45,804 bases of DNA from Nitrosomonas sp. (GCA_021604405.1 BQJA01000017.1:1-45804); one strand, 5' to 3'. Shown: positions 9,309-19,640, counted from the stretch's first letter. The notes: generated from the letters alone by a model not told the origin. Program-made: numbers and translations.

Positions 9309-11582
9309 ATGAAGCTCAAGTCTCTCATTACGTTTTTTTTTCTATTCTATTCTATGCTTTCCTGGTCTAGTGAGGCGTTTATCGTTAAGGATATTCGGGT
9401 GGAAGGTATACAAAGAACCGAAGCGGGCACGGTATTTAGTTATTTACCTGTAAAGGTTGGGGATTTACTGGATGAAGAAAAAGCGGCCACCGCTATCAAG
9501 GCGCTTTATGCGACGGGATTCTTTAAAGATGTCCAATTAAAAGCGGGAAACGGCATATTGATTGTGCAAGTGGAAGAACGTCCGGCAATCGCGGAAATTT
9601 CCATTAATGGGGCTAAAGAATTTGAAGAGGATAAACTGAAAGAAGGCCTGAAGCAAGCCGGCCTGTCAGAATCCCGAATTTTTAGCCGCTCTCTTCTGGA
9701 TAGAGCGGAGCAGGAATTAAAGCGGCAGTATATCGGTCGAGGAAAATATGCGGTAAAAATTACAACGACGACGACACCTTTGGAGCGTAACCGGGTAGCT
9801 GTTAACTTTGACATAAAGGAAGGTAAAACCGCCCGGATTCGAAAAATAAATTTCACAGGGAACCAAACTTTCTCAGATAAGGAATTACGGAATTTGTTTG
9901 TGCTTAGAACACCGGGGTTGCTGACTTGGTTTACTAAGGATGATCAATATTCTAAGCAAAAATTGTCTGCTGATCTGGAAACACTGCGTTCATTTTATCT
10001 GGACCGCGGGTATCTGGAATTTGATATTGAGTCAACGCAAGTATCCATCACGCCAAACATGCGTGATATTTATATTACGGTCAATATTCATGAGGGTGCG
10101 CAGTATACGGTTGCTGACATTAAACTCGCTGGTGAAATGCCGGTACCGAAGGAAGAGTTGGGCCAGTTGATACAGCTTGCCCCCGGTGAGGTATTTGCAC
10201 GTGAAAAATTGACGGAATCGATAAAACTTATTACTGATCGTTTAGGTGACGATGGATATGCTTTTGCTAATGTGAATGCGTCTCCTGTTGTGGATCAGGA
10301 AAAACGGCAAGCGTCATTCACATTTTTTATTGATCCGGGGCGGCGGGTTTATATTAGACGTATTAATATTTCTGGTAATGAACGTACACGAGATGAAGTG
10401 ATACGCCGTGAGTTCAGGCAGATGGAAGGGGGATGGCATTCAACGTCCAAGATAAATCTTTCCCGGCAACGTATTGACCGATTATTTTATTTCACTAGCG
10501 TGAATGTAGAAACGCCGCCAGTTGCTGATGCACCTGACCAAGTTGATATTGATGTTACGGTGGAGGAAAGACCGACAGGTGCTATCATGTTCGGTGCGGG
10601 TTTTTCTGATCGGCAGGGACTCATCCTCAATGCCTCCATTTCGCAGAATAATATTTTTGGGACCGGAAATCATCTGAGTCTTCAGGTTAATACCGGGAAT
10701 ATTAATAAGGTCTATTCTGCTTCATTTACCAACCCTTACTTTACGGTGGATGGAATCAGCCTAGGGTTTGATATATTTAAACGTGATCTAAATACCCGTT
10801 CGTTATCCAGAGTTGGAACATTTGCGACAGATACAATGGGCGTGACTGCCCGCGTTGGTATTCCAATAGCGGAAAATGACATTGTTTCCTTTAGCTTGGG
10901 TGCTGAGAATACCGATATTAAGACATTTCCTGATAGCCCACAACGCAACAAGGATTTTGTGGAAGAGTTTGGGACGCCAACGAATAATTTTCCGTTTACC
11001 GTAAGTTGGGCGCGTGACCGGCGTGACAGCGCGATTTATACCACTTCAGGAACAACACATCGCTTATTTGGTGAAGTGAGTGTGCCCGGCGGTGATTTGA
11101 ATTATTATAAGTTAAGTTATGCGCAGAAATGGTTTTACCCTATTTCAGATACATTTACCCTGTTGCTGAATGGGGAATTCGGTATTGGTGGGGGTTATGC
11201 AGGAAAACCGTTGCCATTCTTTAAGAACTTTTTTGCGGGCGGCAATAACTCGGTGCGTGGTTATGATCTGAACACATTGGGACCGAAAGACGAAAGGGGC
11301 CTTGCATTGGGTGGGGACAGACGTGTGGTTGGAAACGTGGAAGTGTTATTCCCAGTTCCATTTATGAAGGACGACCGGTCTTTGCGATTGAGTGTTTTTA
11401 TGGATGGCGGCTCCGTATTTAATAACCAGGTTAAACTTGATGAGATGCGTTATTCAGCTGGATTTGCTGTTTCCTGGGTCTCTCCAATGGGGCCGTTGAA
11501 AGTCAGTCTCGCGCAGCCATTGAATGATAAACCAGGTGATGATTTGCAAGCATTCCAATTCCAATTCGGACAGAATTTCTGA
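9309..11582 (+). CDS. bamA: Outer membrane protein assembly factor BamA
   Basis: BamA is the core of the BAM complex, which folds beta-barrel proteins into the outer membrane. The 757-residue protein starts with a signal peptide (residues 1 to about 23, cleavage probably after SEA). Five POTRA repeats follow to about residue 420, then a 16-strand barrel ending in phenylalanine (FQFGQNF), the C-terminal barrel signal. The loop-6 motif VRGY lies at 649-652. ATG 9309 is preceded by AGGA. The 234-base gap upstream has a 62-codon frame (from 9121) whose stop overlaps the bamA start, but it does not look like a real protein. Skp/OmpH follows. Confidence 0.97.
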   Translation: MKLKSLITFFFLFYSMLSWSSEAFIVKDIRVEGIQRTEAGTVFSYLPVKVGDLLDEEKAATAIKALYATGFFKDVQLKAGNGILIVQVEERPAIAEISINGAKEFEEDKLKEGLKQAGLSESRIFSRSLLDRAEQELKRQYIGRGKYAVKITTTTTPLERNRVAVNFDIKEGKTARIRKINFTGNQTFSDKELRNLFVLRTPGLLTWFTKDDQYSKQKLSADLETLRSFYLDRGYLEFDIESTQVSITPNMRDIYITVNIHEGAQYTVADIKLAGEMPVPKEELGQLIQLAPGEVFAREKLTESIKLITDRLGDDGYAFANVNASPVVDQEKRQASFTFFIDPGRRVYIRRINISGNERTRDEVIRREFRQMEGGWHSTSKINLSRQRIDRLFYFTSVNVETPPVADAPDQVDIDVTVEERPTGAIMFGAGFSDRQGLILNASISQNNIFGTGNHLSLQVNTGNINKVYSASFTNPYFTVDGISLGFDIFKRDLNTRSLSRVGTFATDTMGVTARVGIPIAENDIVSFSLGAENTDIKTFPDSPQRNKDFVEEFGTPTNNFPFTVSWARDRRDSAIYTTSGTTHRLFGEVSVPGGDLNYYKLSYAQKWFYPISDTFTLLLNGEFGIGGGYAGKPLPFFKNFFAGGNNSVRGYDLNTLGPKDERGLALGGDRRVVGNVEVLFPVPFMKDDRSLRLSVFMDGGSVFNNQVKLDEMRYSAGFAVSWVSPMGPLKVSLAQPLNDKPGDDLQAFQFQFGQNF

Positions 11583-11610
11583 AATTAATCAGGTTAATCA
11601 GGAGAGAACA

Positions 11611-12138
11611 TTGCAACGGAAAACTCTTTGGCTGCATACGCTGACTGCTACAAGTATTTTTGTTGTATCAGTGAGTTGTGCTTTTAGTGTATTTGCTGGC
11701 GGGATTAAAGTTGGGATTGTTGATACTGTCAAGATATTGCGCGAATCAGCGCCGTCGATGAAAGCTCAGAAAGAGATAGAGCAGGAATTTTCTCCGCGAG
11801 ACGAACAGGTCAAAAAAATGGCAGCCGGTGTAAAAGCATTGCAGGAAAAGTTAGAAAATGAAAGTAAAAACATGAGCGAGACGGAGCAGCGGGATTTAGA
11901 GCGTGAGCTTGCCAGTCTTAGTCGCGAGTATCAACGCGCACAACGGCAAATGCAGGAAGACTTTAGTATGCGCCAAAATGATGAACGCAGTTTAATTGTA
12001 GAATATATCAATAAAGCGATTAATGATATTGCGACAGTGGAAGAATACGATTTGATTTTCCACTTGCAGGATACCGTTTATCGTAGTGAGCGCATAGACA
12101 TTACTGAACAAGTGATGAAAGCGCTGGAAGATAAATAG
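11611..12138 (+). CDS. skp: OmpH/Skp-family periplasmic chaperone
   Basis: Skp holds unfolded outer-membrane proteins in the periplasm for delivery to BAM. The start is the TTG at 11611: AGGAG (11600-11604) sits six bases upstream, and the product opens with a proper signal peptide (about residues 1-30, ending SVFA before GGIKVGIVD). A start inside bamA would lengthen it without a signal sequence. The mature part has the conserved KVGIVDTVKILRES strand, then a long Gln/Glu/Lys-rich coiled coil (about 55-130) forming the tentacle. The product is 175 residues, close to the usual 160-170. FabZ follows after 18 bases, and lpxD, normally found here, is absent. Confidence 0.92.
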   Translation: MQRKTLWLHTLTATSIFVVSVSCAFSVFAGGIKVGIVDTVKILRESAPSMKAQKEIEQEFSPRDEQVKKMAAGVKALQEKLENESKNMSETEQRDLERELASLSREYQRAQRQMQEDFSMRQNDERSLIVEYINKAINDIATVEEYDLIFHLQDTVYRSERIDITEQVMKALEDK

Positions 12139-12156
12139 CTAATATAGGGGAAGCTA

Positions 12157-12603
12157 ATGGGTGCCATGGACATTCATGAAATTTTAAAATATCTGCCGCA
12201 TCGTTATCCTTTTCTTCTGGTAGATCGAGTCATTTCTTATGAGCCGGGAAAAGATATTGTCGCCCTCAAAAATGTAACAATTAATGAACCTTTTTTTAGT
12301 GGACATTTTCCCCATCATCCTGTGATGCCGGGTGTTTTGATTGTTGAAGCATTGGCGCAGGCTGCAGCTATTCTTACATTGCGTACTGAGGATTCAAAAA
12401 ACTCGGATGATTCTGTGTATTATTTTGTTGGCATAGATGGGGTGCGTTTCAAGAGACCGGTGATGGCGGGTGATCAATTGACGCTTAAAGTTGCAATTGA
12501 GCGGCAGATTAAAGGTGTTTGGAAATATACATCAAAAGCTGAAGTCGATGGAAACCTTGTTACCGAGGCTAAATTAATGTGTACCGCACGAAACATCGGC
12601 TAA
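12157..12603 (+). CDS. fabZ: (3R)-hydroxyacyl-ACP dehydratase FabZ
   Basis: FabZ dehydrates beta-hydroxyacyl-ACP in fatty-acid synthesis. It has 148 residues and the hot-dog fold: [13 protein letters not shown] at about residues 14-26, the catalytic His in [17 protein letters not shown] (about 48-65), then QAAAIL with the catalytic Glu just before. The start at 12157 has GGGGA upstream; the methionine four codons later is an alternative. In most proteobacteria fabZ sits between lpxD and lpxA and draws on the same hydroxyacyl-ACP pool as lipid A synthesis. Here both flanking lpx genes and lpxB are missing. Confidence 0.96.
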   Translation: MGAMDIHEILKYLPHRYPFLLVDRVISYEPGKDIVALKNVTINEPFFSGHFPHHPVMPGVLIVEALAQAAAILTLRTEDSKNSDDSVYYFVGIDGVRFKRPVMAGDQLTLKVAIERQIKGVWKYTSKAEVDGNLVTEAKLMCTARNIG

Positions 12604-13245
12604 TTGGCGCCCGTGATTTTAGATGACGCTTCCGGGTTAAATGGGTATCGTTCGATATGTGGTGTAGATGAGGCTGGTAGAGGGCCGCTGGCAGGACCGG
12701 TATTTGCAGCGTGTGTTATTTTAGATCCTGCTCGTAAAATTGACGGCCTGGCTGACTCGAAAAAAATCAGCGCGAAAAAACGTGCCAGTCTAACCATGCT
12801 TATCAAAGAATATGCCAGGGCATGGGCGGTTTCGTCTGCGTCAGTCCTAGAAATCGAACGATTAAATATTTTGCGAGCCAGTTTACTGGCGATGAAACGT
12901 GCCGTTGAAAATTTGGCGATCGCGCCAGATATGATACTTGTCGACGGGAATTTTGCTCCGCAACTAAATAAACCGGTGCGGACGATTATTAAGGGTGATA
13001 GTTTTATTCCTGAGATTTCAGCGGCTTCTATTTTAGCAAAAACGGCTCGTGATACCGAGATGCTGGCGGTACATCAACGTTTTCCGCTTTATGGCTTTGA
13101 TCAGCACAAGGGATATCCAACCAAGAAGCATATCGCTGCATTGCAGATGCATGGTGCATCGCCGGTGCACCGTCAGAATTTTGCGCCGGTAAAAGCAGTC
13201 ATAAATGCCGCGAGCGCTAGCCCGTTTTTTCTACCGCTTGTTTAA
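12604..13245 (+). CDS. rnhB: Ribonuclease HII
   Basis: RNase HII removes ribonucleotides from DNA. The 213-residue protein has the active-site strand [19 protein letters not shown] (Asp and Glu at about residues 21-22), [12 protein letters not shown] (about 52-63), the third acidic residue in MILVDGN (Asp about 117), and the C-terminal [10 protein letters not shown]. Start choice is uncertain: TTG 12604 directly abuts the fabZ stop, while GTG 12613 removes three residues. Neither has a clear ribosome binding site, so coupling to fabZ is likely. The 3' end overlaps the convergent mutS by 29 bases. Confidence 0.94.
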   Translation: MAPVILDDASGLNGYRSICGVDEAGRGPLAGPVFAACVILDPARKIDGLADSKKISAKKRASLTMLIKEYARAWAVSSASVLEIERLNILRASLLAMKRAVENLAIAPDMILVDGNFAPQLNKPVRTIIKGDSFIPEISAASILAKTARDTEMLAVHQRFPLYGFDQHKGYPTKKHIAALQMHGASPVHRQNFAPVKAVINAASASPFFLPLV

Positions 13246-15790
13246 GTAAATAGAGTTTTTCCAGCGCTTGTCTCGGACTTAATTCGTCCGGTGTTATGGT
13301 TTTTATCAGTTCGATCACAGGATGTTGCGGCGGTACTTCTTCGAAAATTTCAGGAATGGCAGGAAATAATTCCAGTTGTGGTTTTTTTTCGGCACTCTCC
13401 AGCTTTATTAAATGTTTCTTGGCTGTTTTGATGACGGGTGCTGGAACGCCCGCTAATTTTGCGACTTGCAGTCCGTAGCTTTTACTTGCCGCCCCTTCGC
13501 TGACTTTATGCATAAATACTATATGATGCTTATGTTCTACGGCTTCCAGATGGACGTTTTTAACATGCCTGAATTCTGTCTCAAGTCTGGTTAGCTCAAA
13601 ATAATGTGTGGCGAATAAAGTATAACTCTGATTTTTCTTCAATAGATGGCAGGCGATGGCGTATGCCAATGCCAGGCCATCGAATGTAGAAGTGCCCCTG
13701 CCTATTTCATCCATTAATACAAGGCTTTGTTCGGTCGAATTGTGTAGAATATTGGCGGTTTCCGTCATCTCCACCATAAAAGTAGAGCGCCCTGAAGCAA
13801 GATCGTCCGCTGCGCCAATACGTGTAAAAATTTGGTCAAGTGCGCCAATGCGCGCAGCTTCTGCCGGAACATAACAGCCGCAATGTGCTAATAATGTGAT
13901 CAAAGCGATTTGCCGCATGTAAGTGGACTTCCCACCCATGTTCGGGCCAGTGATAATGAGCATTTTTTGCAAGGCACTATTGCAAGCGCCGAGCTGTACA
14001 TTATTCGTGACAAAATTTTCTACTTGGTTTTCTACAACCGGATGTCGGCCTGATTCAATTTCTATCACTGCCTCTTTGCTAAAAACGGGCGCTTTGTAAT
14101 TTAATGATTGCGCGCGTTCAGCAAATGTAACCAATACATCTAATGCGGCGATGCTGGATGCAATTTTCTGTAACTGGTTAATATGTTGCGCAAGCATGTC
14201 CAGTAATGCTTCATATAGAAATTTTTCTTTCGCCAAAGCGCGATCCTTGGCTGCCAGTGCTTTGTCTTCGAATGCCTTTAGTTCCGGTGTGACATAGCGC
14301 TCGGCATTTTTTAGTGTCTGTCGGCGGCGGTAATCTTCAGGAATTTTTTCGCTGTGGGCATGGGTTACTTCAATATAAAAACCATGTACCCGGTTATATT
14401 CCACCTTGAGCGTTGGAATACCGGTGCGTTCTTTTTCCCGCATTTCCAGCTGTAATAGAAATTCGCCGCAATTGTTTTGCAGTGATCGTAATTCGTCCAG
14501 TTCGGCATCATAGCCATCTGCAATAACTCCCCCCTCACGTAATAATGTGTTGGGATCTTCCTGTAATGCATTTTCTAATAAATTGGTTAGGGTATTGTCT
14601 GGCGACATGGTTTGCGTTAATTGGCGTATCATTTCAGTGTCGCAGTTTGAAACTGCGATGGCTATTTCCGGTAAATGATTCAAGCTGTCACGTAAACCAG
14701 ACAGGTCTTTAGGGCGGGCGGATTTGAGGGCAACGCGTGCGGTAATGCGCTCAATGTCGACAATATGCCGGAGTCCTTCGCGTACCGTAAGATAAGTACT
14801 TTTTCCAATTAATGCAGATACACTGTCCAGGCGGTGCTGGATGACTGCGTGGTTACGCAGTGGATGATGCAGCCAGTGACGCAGCAGACGGCTTCCCATA
14901 TTGGTAGAACAAGTATCCAATAATGATAGCAGTGTCGGTGATTTTTCGCCGCGGATGGTTTCAGAAATTTCCAGATTACGGCGCGTGCTTGCGTCTATGC
15001 GAATGTAAACATTGTCCTGCTCAACATGCAATGCGGTAAGGTGGGCAATGTTTGCGCCTTGTGTTAACCGGACATATTCAAGTAATGCGCCAGCAGCGCA
15101 CAAAGATGTTTGCATGCCGTCGCAGCCGAATCCGGAAAGATCGCGTGTTTCAAATTGCTTGGTAAGGTTGCGAAACGCACTATCCAGATCGAATTGCCAG
15201 ATCGGCAAACGTTTCAGGATCCACCGATTATCTGGCATTTCCGGTAGCGTTAATGATTCGGGCAAAAGAATTTCAGCCGGTTTCAATCGCTCCAACTCGC
15301 TTGTCAGATGGTGCTCGTCTGTTTCCATTACACGTAATTGCCCTGCTGCCAGGTTCAGCCAGGCGAGTCCGAGCGTTGTTTCATGGATTATCAGGGCAAG
15401 CAAAATACAATCATGCTTATCTTCTAATAACGCGGCATCGGTCAATGTGCCGGGTGTTATGATGCGGGTAATTTCACGTGCAACCGGTCCTTTGCTGGTG
15501 TTCGGGTCGCCAACCTGCTCGCAGATGACAATTGATTCGCCCAGCTTGATTAGTTTTGCCAGATATTGCTCGGCGGCATGATACGGTACACCCGCCATTT
15601 TTATCGGCTCTCCCGCGGAAGTGCCGCGCCGGGTCAGTGTAATATCGAGCAATCTTGCCGCTTTTTCTGCATCATCAAAAAACAGTTCGTAAAAATCACC
15701 CATGCGATAAAACATCAGCTTGTCTGGATGCTGCGCCTTGAGGCGCAAGTATTGTTGCATCATGGGCGTATGATTTGAATTTTTATCCAT
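13217..15790 (-). CDS. mutS: DNA mismatch repair protein MutS
   Basis: MutS recognises mismatches and recruits MutL. At 857 residues it matches E. coli MutS (853). The mismatch-wedge motif is F33-Y34-E35 (GDFYELF), the Walker A motif is GPNMGGKST at 615-623, and Walker B with the following loop is [12 protein letters not shown] from 690. A C-terminal QLELF at 805-809 fits the beta-clamp binding consensus. The gene reads against rnhB and the two share their last 29 bases. Conserved domains are intact with no frameshift. Confidence 0.97.
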   Translation of the reverse strand: MDKNSNHTPMMQQYLRLKAQHPDKLMFYRMGDFYELFFDDAEKAARLLDITLTRRGTSAGEPIKMAGVPYHAAEQYLAKLIKLGESIVICEQVGDPNTSKGPVAREITRIITPGTLTDAALLEDKHDCILLALIIHETTLGLAWLNLAAGQLRVMETDEHHLTSELERLKPAEILLPESLTLPEMPDNRWILKRLPIWQFDLDSAFRNLTKQFETRDLSGFGCDGMQTSLCAAGALLEYVRLTQGANIAHLTALHVEQDNVYIRIDASTRRNLEISETIRGEKSPTLLSLLDTCSTNMGSRLLRHWLHHPLRNHAVIQHRLDSVSALIGKSTYLTVREGLRHIVDIERITARVALKSARPKDLSGLRDSLNHLPEIAIAVSNCDTEMIRQLTQTMSPDNTLTNLLENALQEDPNTLLREGGVIADGYDAELDELRSLQNNCGEFLLQLEMREKERTGIPTLKVEYNRVHGFYIEVTHAHSEKIPEDYRRRQTLKNAERYVTPELKAFEDKALAAKDRALAKEKFLYEALLDMLAQHINQLQKIASSIAALDVLVTFAERAQSLNYKAPVFSKEAVIEIESGRHPVVENQVENFVTNNVQLGACNSALQKMLIITGPNMGGKSTYMRQIALITLLAHCGCYVPAEAARIGALDQIFTRIGAADDLASGRSTFMVEMTETANILHNSTEQSLVLMDEIGRGTSTFDGLALAYAIACHLLKKNQSYTLFATHYFELTRLETEFRHVKNVHLEAVEHKHHIVFMHKVSEGAASKSYGLQVAKLAGVPAPVIKTAKKHLIKLESAEKKPQLELFPAIPEIFEEVPPQHPVIELIKTITPDELSPRQALEKLYLLKQAVEKTG

Positions 15791-16203
15791 TGCGGTGCCG
15801 GTCTTTCATATTGTATTTTTCAACTTAAGTCTATGCCCGATCTGCTGAAACTTTTCGCGCAAGTCAATTGATGATTCATGGTGGCGTAATGGCTGGCCTA
15901 ATGGCTTGGTGAAATTGTTTTTTTGCTTTTTGAATAGCCAGAGAATAAGTAATATTACTTTACTCGGTTTTAATAATAAGCACCGAGCGATATGATCAAT
16001 GACGTGATAATAATCTAAACCTCTCACCATGGACAGGCCTTGTTATCACAAGTAAATTTTTTCCGCAATAAGGAAGCGGTCCCAGTTACGTGCTGTTCTC
16101 TTGTCAGCGTTTTTGAAATGGCGGAACCCTCCTGATAACAACAGGAGAGAAAGAATTCGATGATAAAAAAACAGCAGGGATTGAGTAATACGGAAAAACT
16201 GAA
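15791..16203. other. Intergenic region between mutS and the TlpA-like gene
   Basis: No confident gene. A 74-codon minus frame (15806-16030, starts MVRGLDYYHV) has a weak AAGG before its ATG and no recognisable domain. A plus frame of 32 codons from about 16160 follows an AGGAGA but overlaps the end of the TlpA-like gene. A short inverted repeat CTCCTG-N7-CAGGAG (about 16129-16147) has no T-tract, so I do not call it a terminator. Confidence 0.3.
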
Positions 16204-16770
16204 TTATTCTGATGCAGTCTGCAACAAAGGCTTAAAGACTTGTTCCAGCTTTTTCTGATTAACGCGGCCTAAGTAGGTTTCAACAATTTCGCCATTCCGG
16301 TCAATGACAAGGGTATAGGGCAATGCAGCCTGAGGATTTCCGGTTGCTTCAAGAAGTGAAGCGGCGCCTGGCGCTTCGATTAATACCGGATAGTTGATGC
16401 CAAAATCTTCACTAAAGGCGATTACCATTTCTTCGCGGTCGATCGCGACACCTAAAAACAGCAATCCTTGATCGCCATATGTTTCCTGCATTTCAATAAA
16501 CTCGGGAATTTCTTCCTGGCAAGGCGCGCACCAGGTTGCCCAGAAGTTAACGATCAGGACTTTCCCGCGCCATTGTGAAATGGCCTGTTCTTTACCGGTG
16601 ATGTCAGGGAGGCGGGTAGCAAAAATTGCCGCCGCGCCAGTTTTTTTTGTTTCTTCCGTGAGAGGCGTGGACGGGTTGCTGTCGATCAATTGCACCCGCA
16701 AAAAGATGCCTGCGGCTAATGCGACGAGAGCGACACCGGTATACAATAATCCTTGTTTTAATTTAGACAC
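16204..16770 (-). CDS. TlpA-like membrane-anchored thiol-disulfide oxidoreductase
   Basis: A 188-residue thioredoxin-fold protein with an N-terminal membrane anchor (about residues 7-27), so the redox domain faces the periplasm. The active site is W-C81-A-P-C84 in NFWATWCAPCQEEIPEF. The cis-Pro region is AALPYTLVIDRNGEI. Such proteins reduce apocytochrome c or assembly-factor thiols and receive electrons from DsbD. Here dsbD lies 84 bases upstream on the same strand, with cutA before it, which supports that partnership. Start GTG 16770 is preceded by AAGGA. Whether it acts as CcmG or as a copper-site reductant cannot be told from sequence alone; no other ccm genes are in the window. Confidence 0.85.
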   Translation of the reverse strand: MSKLKQGLLYTGVALVALAAGIFLRVQLIDSNPSTPLTEETKKTGAAAIFATRLPDITGKEQAISQWRGKVLIVNFWATWCAPCQEEIPEFIEMQETYGDQGLLFLGVAIDREEMVIAFSEDFGINYPVLIEAPGAASLLEATGNPQAALPYTLVIDRNGEIVETYLGRVNQKKLEQVFKPLLQTASE

Positions 16771-16854
16771 CGATTTTTTTCCTTTTTTTTACAATAACAG
16801 ATAATAGCAGCAGCGATTTATGCAATGCTATTGATAATGGAGAGAGATGTGGAG

Positions 16855-18789
16855 CTAAATGAGTACAGCATTCAGTATCGTAAGAAAATCATCTTTATTC
16901 TGGAAACCGATAATTCTGATATCCGGTATCTCATTCCCCTCGCGATCGATGAATAAAATTCCAGGTGGGCCAAATAAATTAAAACGTTTGAGCAGTGCCG
17001 CATCGTCCGGTGTTCCATCAGTCACATCAATTTGCAGTAATACAACGTCCTTCAATCGATTTTGCACCTTGGCGTCGGTGAATGTGAAACGTTCCATTTC
17101 TTTGCAGGAAATACACCAGTCCGCGTAAAAATCAACCATGACGTATTGGTCTTGGGATTGGTGAATATATTCGTCAAGCTCCGCGACAGATTTTACCCGC
17201 TGGAATTGTAAGTGCCCCTCTTGGTTTACGTTTGCAGTGCTTTCTGCCTCTAGGCCCGCTGCCATGTTAAGCTTCGAAAGTGGTTGCAGGACATCACGGC
17301 TGCCTGAAAGCACACCAATCAAGAGTGCAACGCCAGTCAGCAGTGCAATGACACCCACTCCTTTGAGGAATCTTTTTAGGCCAGATGCTTTTTCCGGTAA
17401 TGGATCGATGGCGTGTAAATAAATGGCGGAAATGATCAGCAGCGCTGCCCACAAAAGCATATGCACAATTTCTGTAATAACGGGTGAAATTAACCAGATG
17501 GCAACACCCAGCAGCAATACGCCAAAGAATTGCTTGATTGATTCCATCCAGGGGCCTGATTTGGGAAGCAATGCGCCGGCAGACGCGCCTAGAAGCAATA
17601 ATGGGACGCCCATGCCCAATGCCATGACAAAAAGTGCTGAGCCACCGAGTACGACATCCCCCGTTTGGCTGATGTAAATAAGTGCGCCAGCCAGCGGTGC
17701 GGCGACACAAGGGCCGACAATCAATGCAGACAGAGCGCCCATGCCAAATACACTGGTCAGATACCCGCCTTTCAAATGTCCGGCTTCCTCGGAAAGTTTG
17801 CTTTGCAGTGACCCCGGCAGTTGCAGCTCATAAAACCCGAACATGGAGAAGGCAAGCAAAACAAAAACTAAGGCGAATGTGCCCAGTACCCAGGCATTTT
17901 GTAACGCAGCGGATAGCATGGCACCGGACAGTCCGGCAGCGACGCCCGCTATCGCATAGGTGATCGCCATTCCCAGAACATAGGCCAGCGCTAAAATAAA
18001 TCCACGGCTTCTGGTAAGATGCTTGCCCCGGGTTGCAATGATGCCAGACAGGATTGGAAACATTGGAAAAACGCAAGGTGTAAAGGCAAGTAACAGGCCA
18101 ATGCCAAAAAATCCGGTCAGGATCAGCCAAAAATTACCGGTTTCAAACATCCGGTCAATTTTGTATGATTCCGTTTCAATTGCCGGTACACCGGGGCGGA
18201 TTTGGAATAATTCTTCTGCAGCGTCCGGCGTAGCCGCTGTAGCTTTGCCGCTGATTGCGCCAGCGACCATATCGACTGCGGCTTTTATAGCAGGCAGAAC
18301 GATATCAACGTCTTTGTTAATGGGTGCATAGCATACGCCGATCGGTTCATTGCAGCCTTGGTAAGTCGCGGAAAGGTTCAGCGGTTCTTCGTTTTCAGGC
18401 CTTGCGCGTTTTAATGAAATGACCGCTTGGAAGGGTTTGTAATAAACCTCGGTCTCGCCAAATGTCTGGTCGTCTTTCATCTTACCTGGCGGCAGGGTGA
18501 TTTTTTCGATGAAAGTATCAGAATTCCTGGGTTCAAAGGCAATTTTGTCGCGATACATATAATAGTCTTTCGCCGGCTCAAAATTCGCGATTAACGTTTT
18601 TGCGTCGCGTACCTCAATTGACATCTTAAATGCTTCATCTGGCGGCAATAGCGCCTGTTGATTCTGCTGGCTAAGATTAATGCCCATTTCCTGCAGTTTG
18701 GAAAACAGGTTAAAAGATCCGCCCTCCTGTGCAGATACATTGATACTGGTCAGACAAAATAGAAGTAGTAAAAATTGTATAAAGCGCAT
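16855..18789 (-). CDS. dsbD: Thiol:disulfide interchange protein DsbD
   Basis: DsbD moves electrons from cytoplasmic thioredoxin across the inner membrane to periplasmic thiol reductases. The start ATG 18789 yields 644 residues beginning with a signal peptide (MRFIQFLLLLFCLTSINVSA). In-frame extensions to 18933 would run into cutA and hide the signal. The N-terminal domain has its cysteine pair in GCNEPIGVCYAP. The eight-helix membrane domain has TPCVFPMFPILSG and VGPCVAAPLAGAL, the redox cysteines of helices 1 and 4. The C-terminal thioredoxin domain has DFYADWCISCKEM (C559, C562). It follows cutA by 13 bases and precedes the TlpA-like gene. Confidence 0.95.
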   Translation of the reverse strand: MRFIQFLLLLFCLTSINVSAQEGGSFNLFSKLQEMGINLSQQNQQALLPPDEAFKMSIEVRDAKTLIANFEPAKDYYMYRDKIAFEPRNSDTFIEKITLPPGKMKDDQTFGETEVYYKPFQAVISLKRARPENEEPLNLSATYQGCNEPIGVCYAPINKDVDIVLPAIKAAVDMVAGAISGKATAATPDAAEELFQIRPGVPAIETESYKIDRMFETGNFWLILTGFFGIGLLLAFTPCVFPMFPILSGIIATRGKHLTRSRGFILALAYVLGMAITYAIAGVAAGLSGAMLSAALQNAWVLGTFALVFVLLAFSMFGFYELQLPGSLQSKLSEEAGHLKGGYLTSVFGMGALSALIVGPCVAAPLAGALIYISQTGDVVLGGSALFVMALGMGVPLLLLGASAGALLPKSGPWMESIKQFFGVLLLGVAIWLISPVITEIVHMLLWAALLIISAIYLHAIDPLPEKASGLKRFLKGVGVIALLTGVALLIGVLSGSRDVLQPLSKLNMAAGLEAESTANVNQEGHLQFQRVKSVAELDEYIHQSQDQYVMVDFYADWCISCKEMERFTFTDAKVQNRLKDVVLLQIDVTDGTPDDAALLKRFNLFGPPGILFIDREGNEIPDIRIIGFQNKDDFLTILNAVLI

Positions 18790-18802
18790 AACTTGTTGAG
18801 TA

Positions 18803-19135
18803 TTATTGATTGTCATCAGAAGGTAGGGTTGTATGTGCAATCCACCGTAAATAAGCAGGTAATCCGCCGTCAAGTGAGACAGCAATGATTTCTGGTAGTT
18901 CATATGGGTGCATGGCCGTAATAACTTTTTCAACTTGATTATAGTGCTGCTTTTGCGTTTTAATTAAAACCGGGATTTCTTCGGCAGATTCCGTTTTTCC
19001 CTGCCAGCTATAAACCGACGTGCAGGTATTTAATATATTGACACAAGCCGCGAGACGATCATCGACAATTCTTTTTGCAACACGAAGGGCCAGCTTTTTT
19101 TCAGGGAAATTGGTGACGATCAGTATGGGTTCCAT
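18803..19135 (-). CDS. cutA: CutA1-type divalent-cation tolerance protein
   Basis: CutA is a small trimeric ferredoxin-like-fold protein linked to copper and other divalent-metal tolerance; its exact role is debated. The 110-residue product shows LAACVNIL, YSWQGKTESAEE, and the C-terminal MHPYELPEIIAV with the metal-site His. ATG 19135 is preferred over the TTG at 19147, because the family starts at this position. Proximity to dsbD is a known arrangement (E. coli cutA-dsbD) and is kept here with a 13-base spacing. Confidence 0.93.
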   Translation of the reverse strand: MEPILIVTNFPEKKLALRVAKRIVDDRLAACVNILNTCTSVYSWQGKTESAEEIPVLIKTQKQHYNQVEKVITAMHPYELPEIIAVSLDGGLPAYLRWIAHTTLPSDDNQ

Positions 19136-19375
19136 TACTATAATCAATTCGTTTTAGTGATAACACAATTCTTTTCTTATAATTTTAACTTAGTATCAGG
19201 GTTGAGGAATAGAAAATAGAAATGTATTTTAGAATTGAAACAGATAAATTTTTTAGTTGGTTTTGTTTCCATCAATAGCTTACTTATTGTTACACAATTC
19301 AACACGACCAAAGTTTTGAGAAAAATTTCTGGTAAATCTTATTAAGCTTATCTTATTGTGCGGGGAGACATATTA

Positions 19376-19567
19376 ATGAAACGATTATTCTGGTTGCTGC
19401 AAATTCTTGCTATCGCATTTCCAGTTATTATTTTTATTGTCTATATAATTATGGATGAAGGCGATCAATTTACATCAGAACATTATTTAGTAACCGGATT
19501 GAGCGCAGTTCCTTTTGTAATTGTTCTATTGCTTAAATTTCTTATGTCAGGTGTGGATAAGGAGTGA
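19376..19567 (+). CDS. Small two-helix membrane protein, unknown function
   Basis: A 63-residue protein beginning MKRLFWLLQI. GGGGAG lies about nine bases before ATG 19376, a good ribosome binding site, so the longer GTG start at 19358 is rejected. Two hydrophobic stretches (about residues 3-23 and 38-56) flank a short acidic loop (DEGDQFTSEHY). The tail is SGVDKE. I do not recognise a family. An AT-rich 240-base upstream region holds no other gene. It is 73 bases before the YiiX-like gene on the same strand. Confidence 0.65.
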   Translation: MKRLFWLLQILAIAFPVIIFIVYIIMDEGDQFTSEHYLVTGLSAVPFVIVLLLKFLMSGVDKE

Positions 19568-19640
19568 GGAAGAATCTTTATGCGGATTTTTAGATAGGTA
19601 CACAAGTTTGCTACATGGCTATTTTAATTGAGAAAATCGG

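Noticed and set aside
9121..9309. 62-codon frame ending on the bamA start codon
   Set aside because: No Shine-Dalgarno and the sequence does not resemble a folded or membrane protein; the overlap with the start is likely accidental.
15806..16030. 74-codon minus-strand frame between mutS and the TlpA-like gene
   Set aside because: Weak ribosome binding site and no recognisable domain; kept only as a note in the intergenic entry.
18808..18821. FNR-like sequence TTGAT-TGTC-ATCAG before dsbD
   Set aside because: One half-site base is wrong, it lies inside the end of cutA only about 20 bases from the dsbD start, and no promoter spacing fits.
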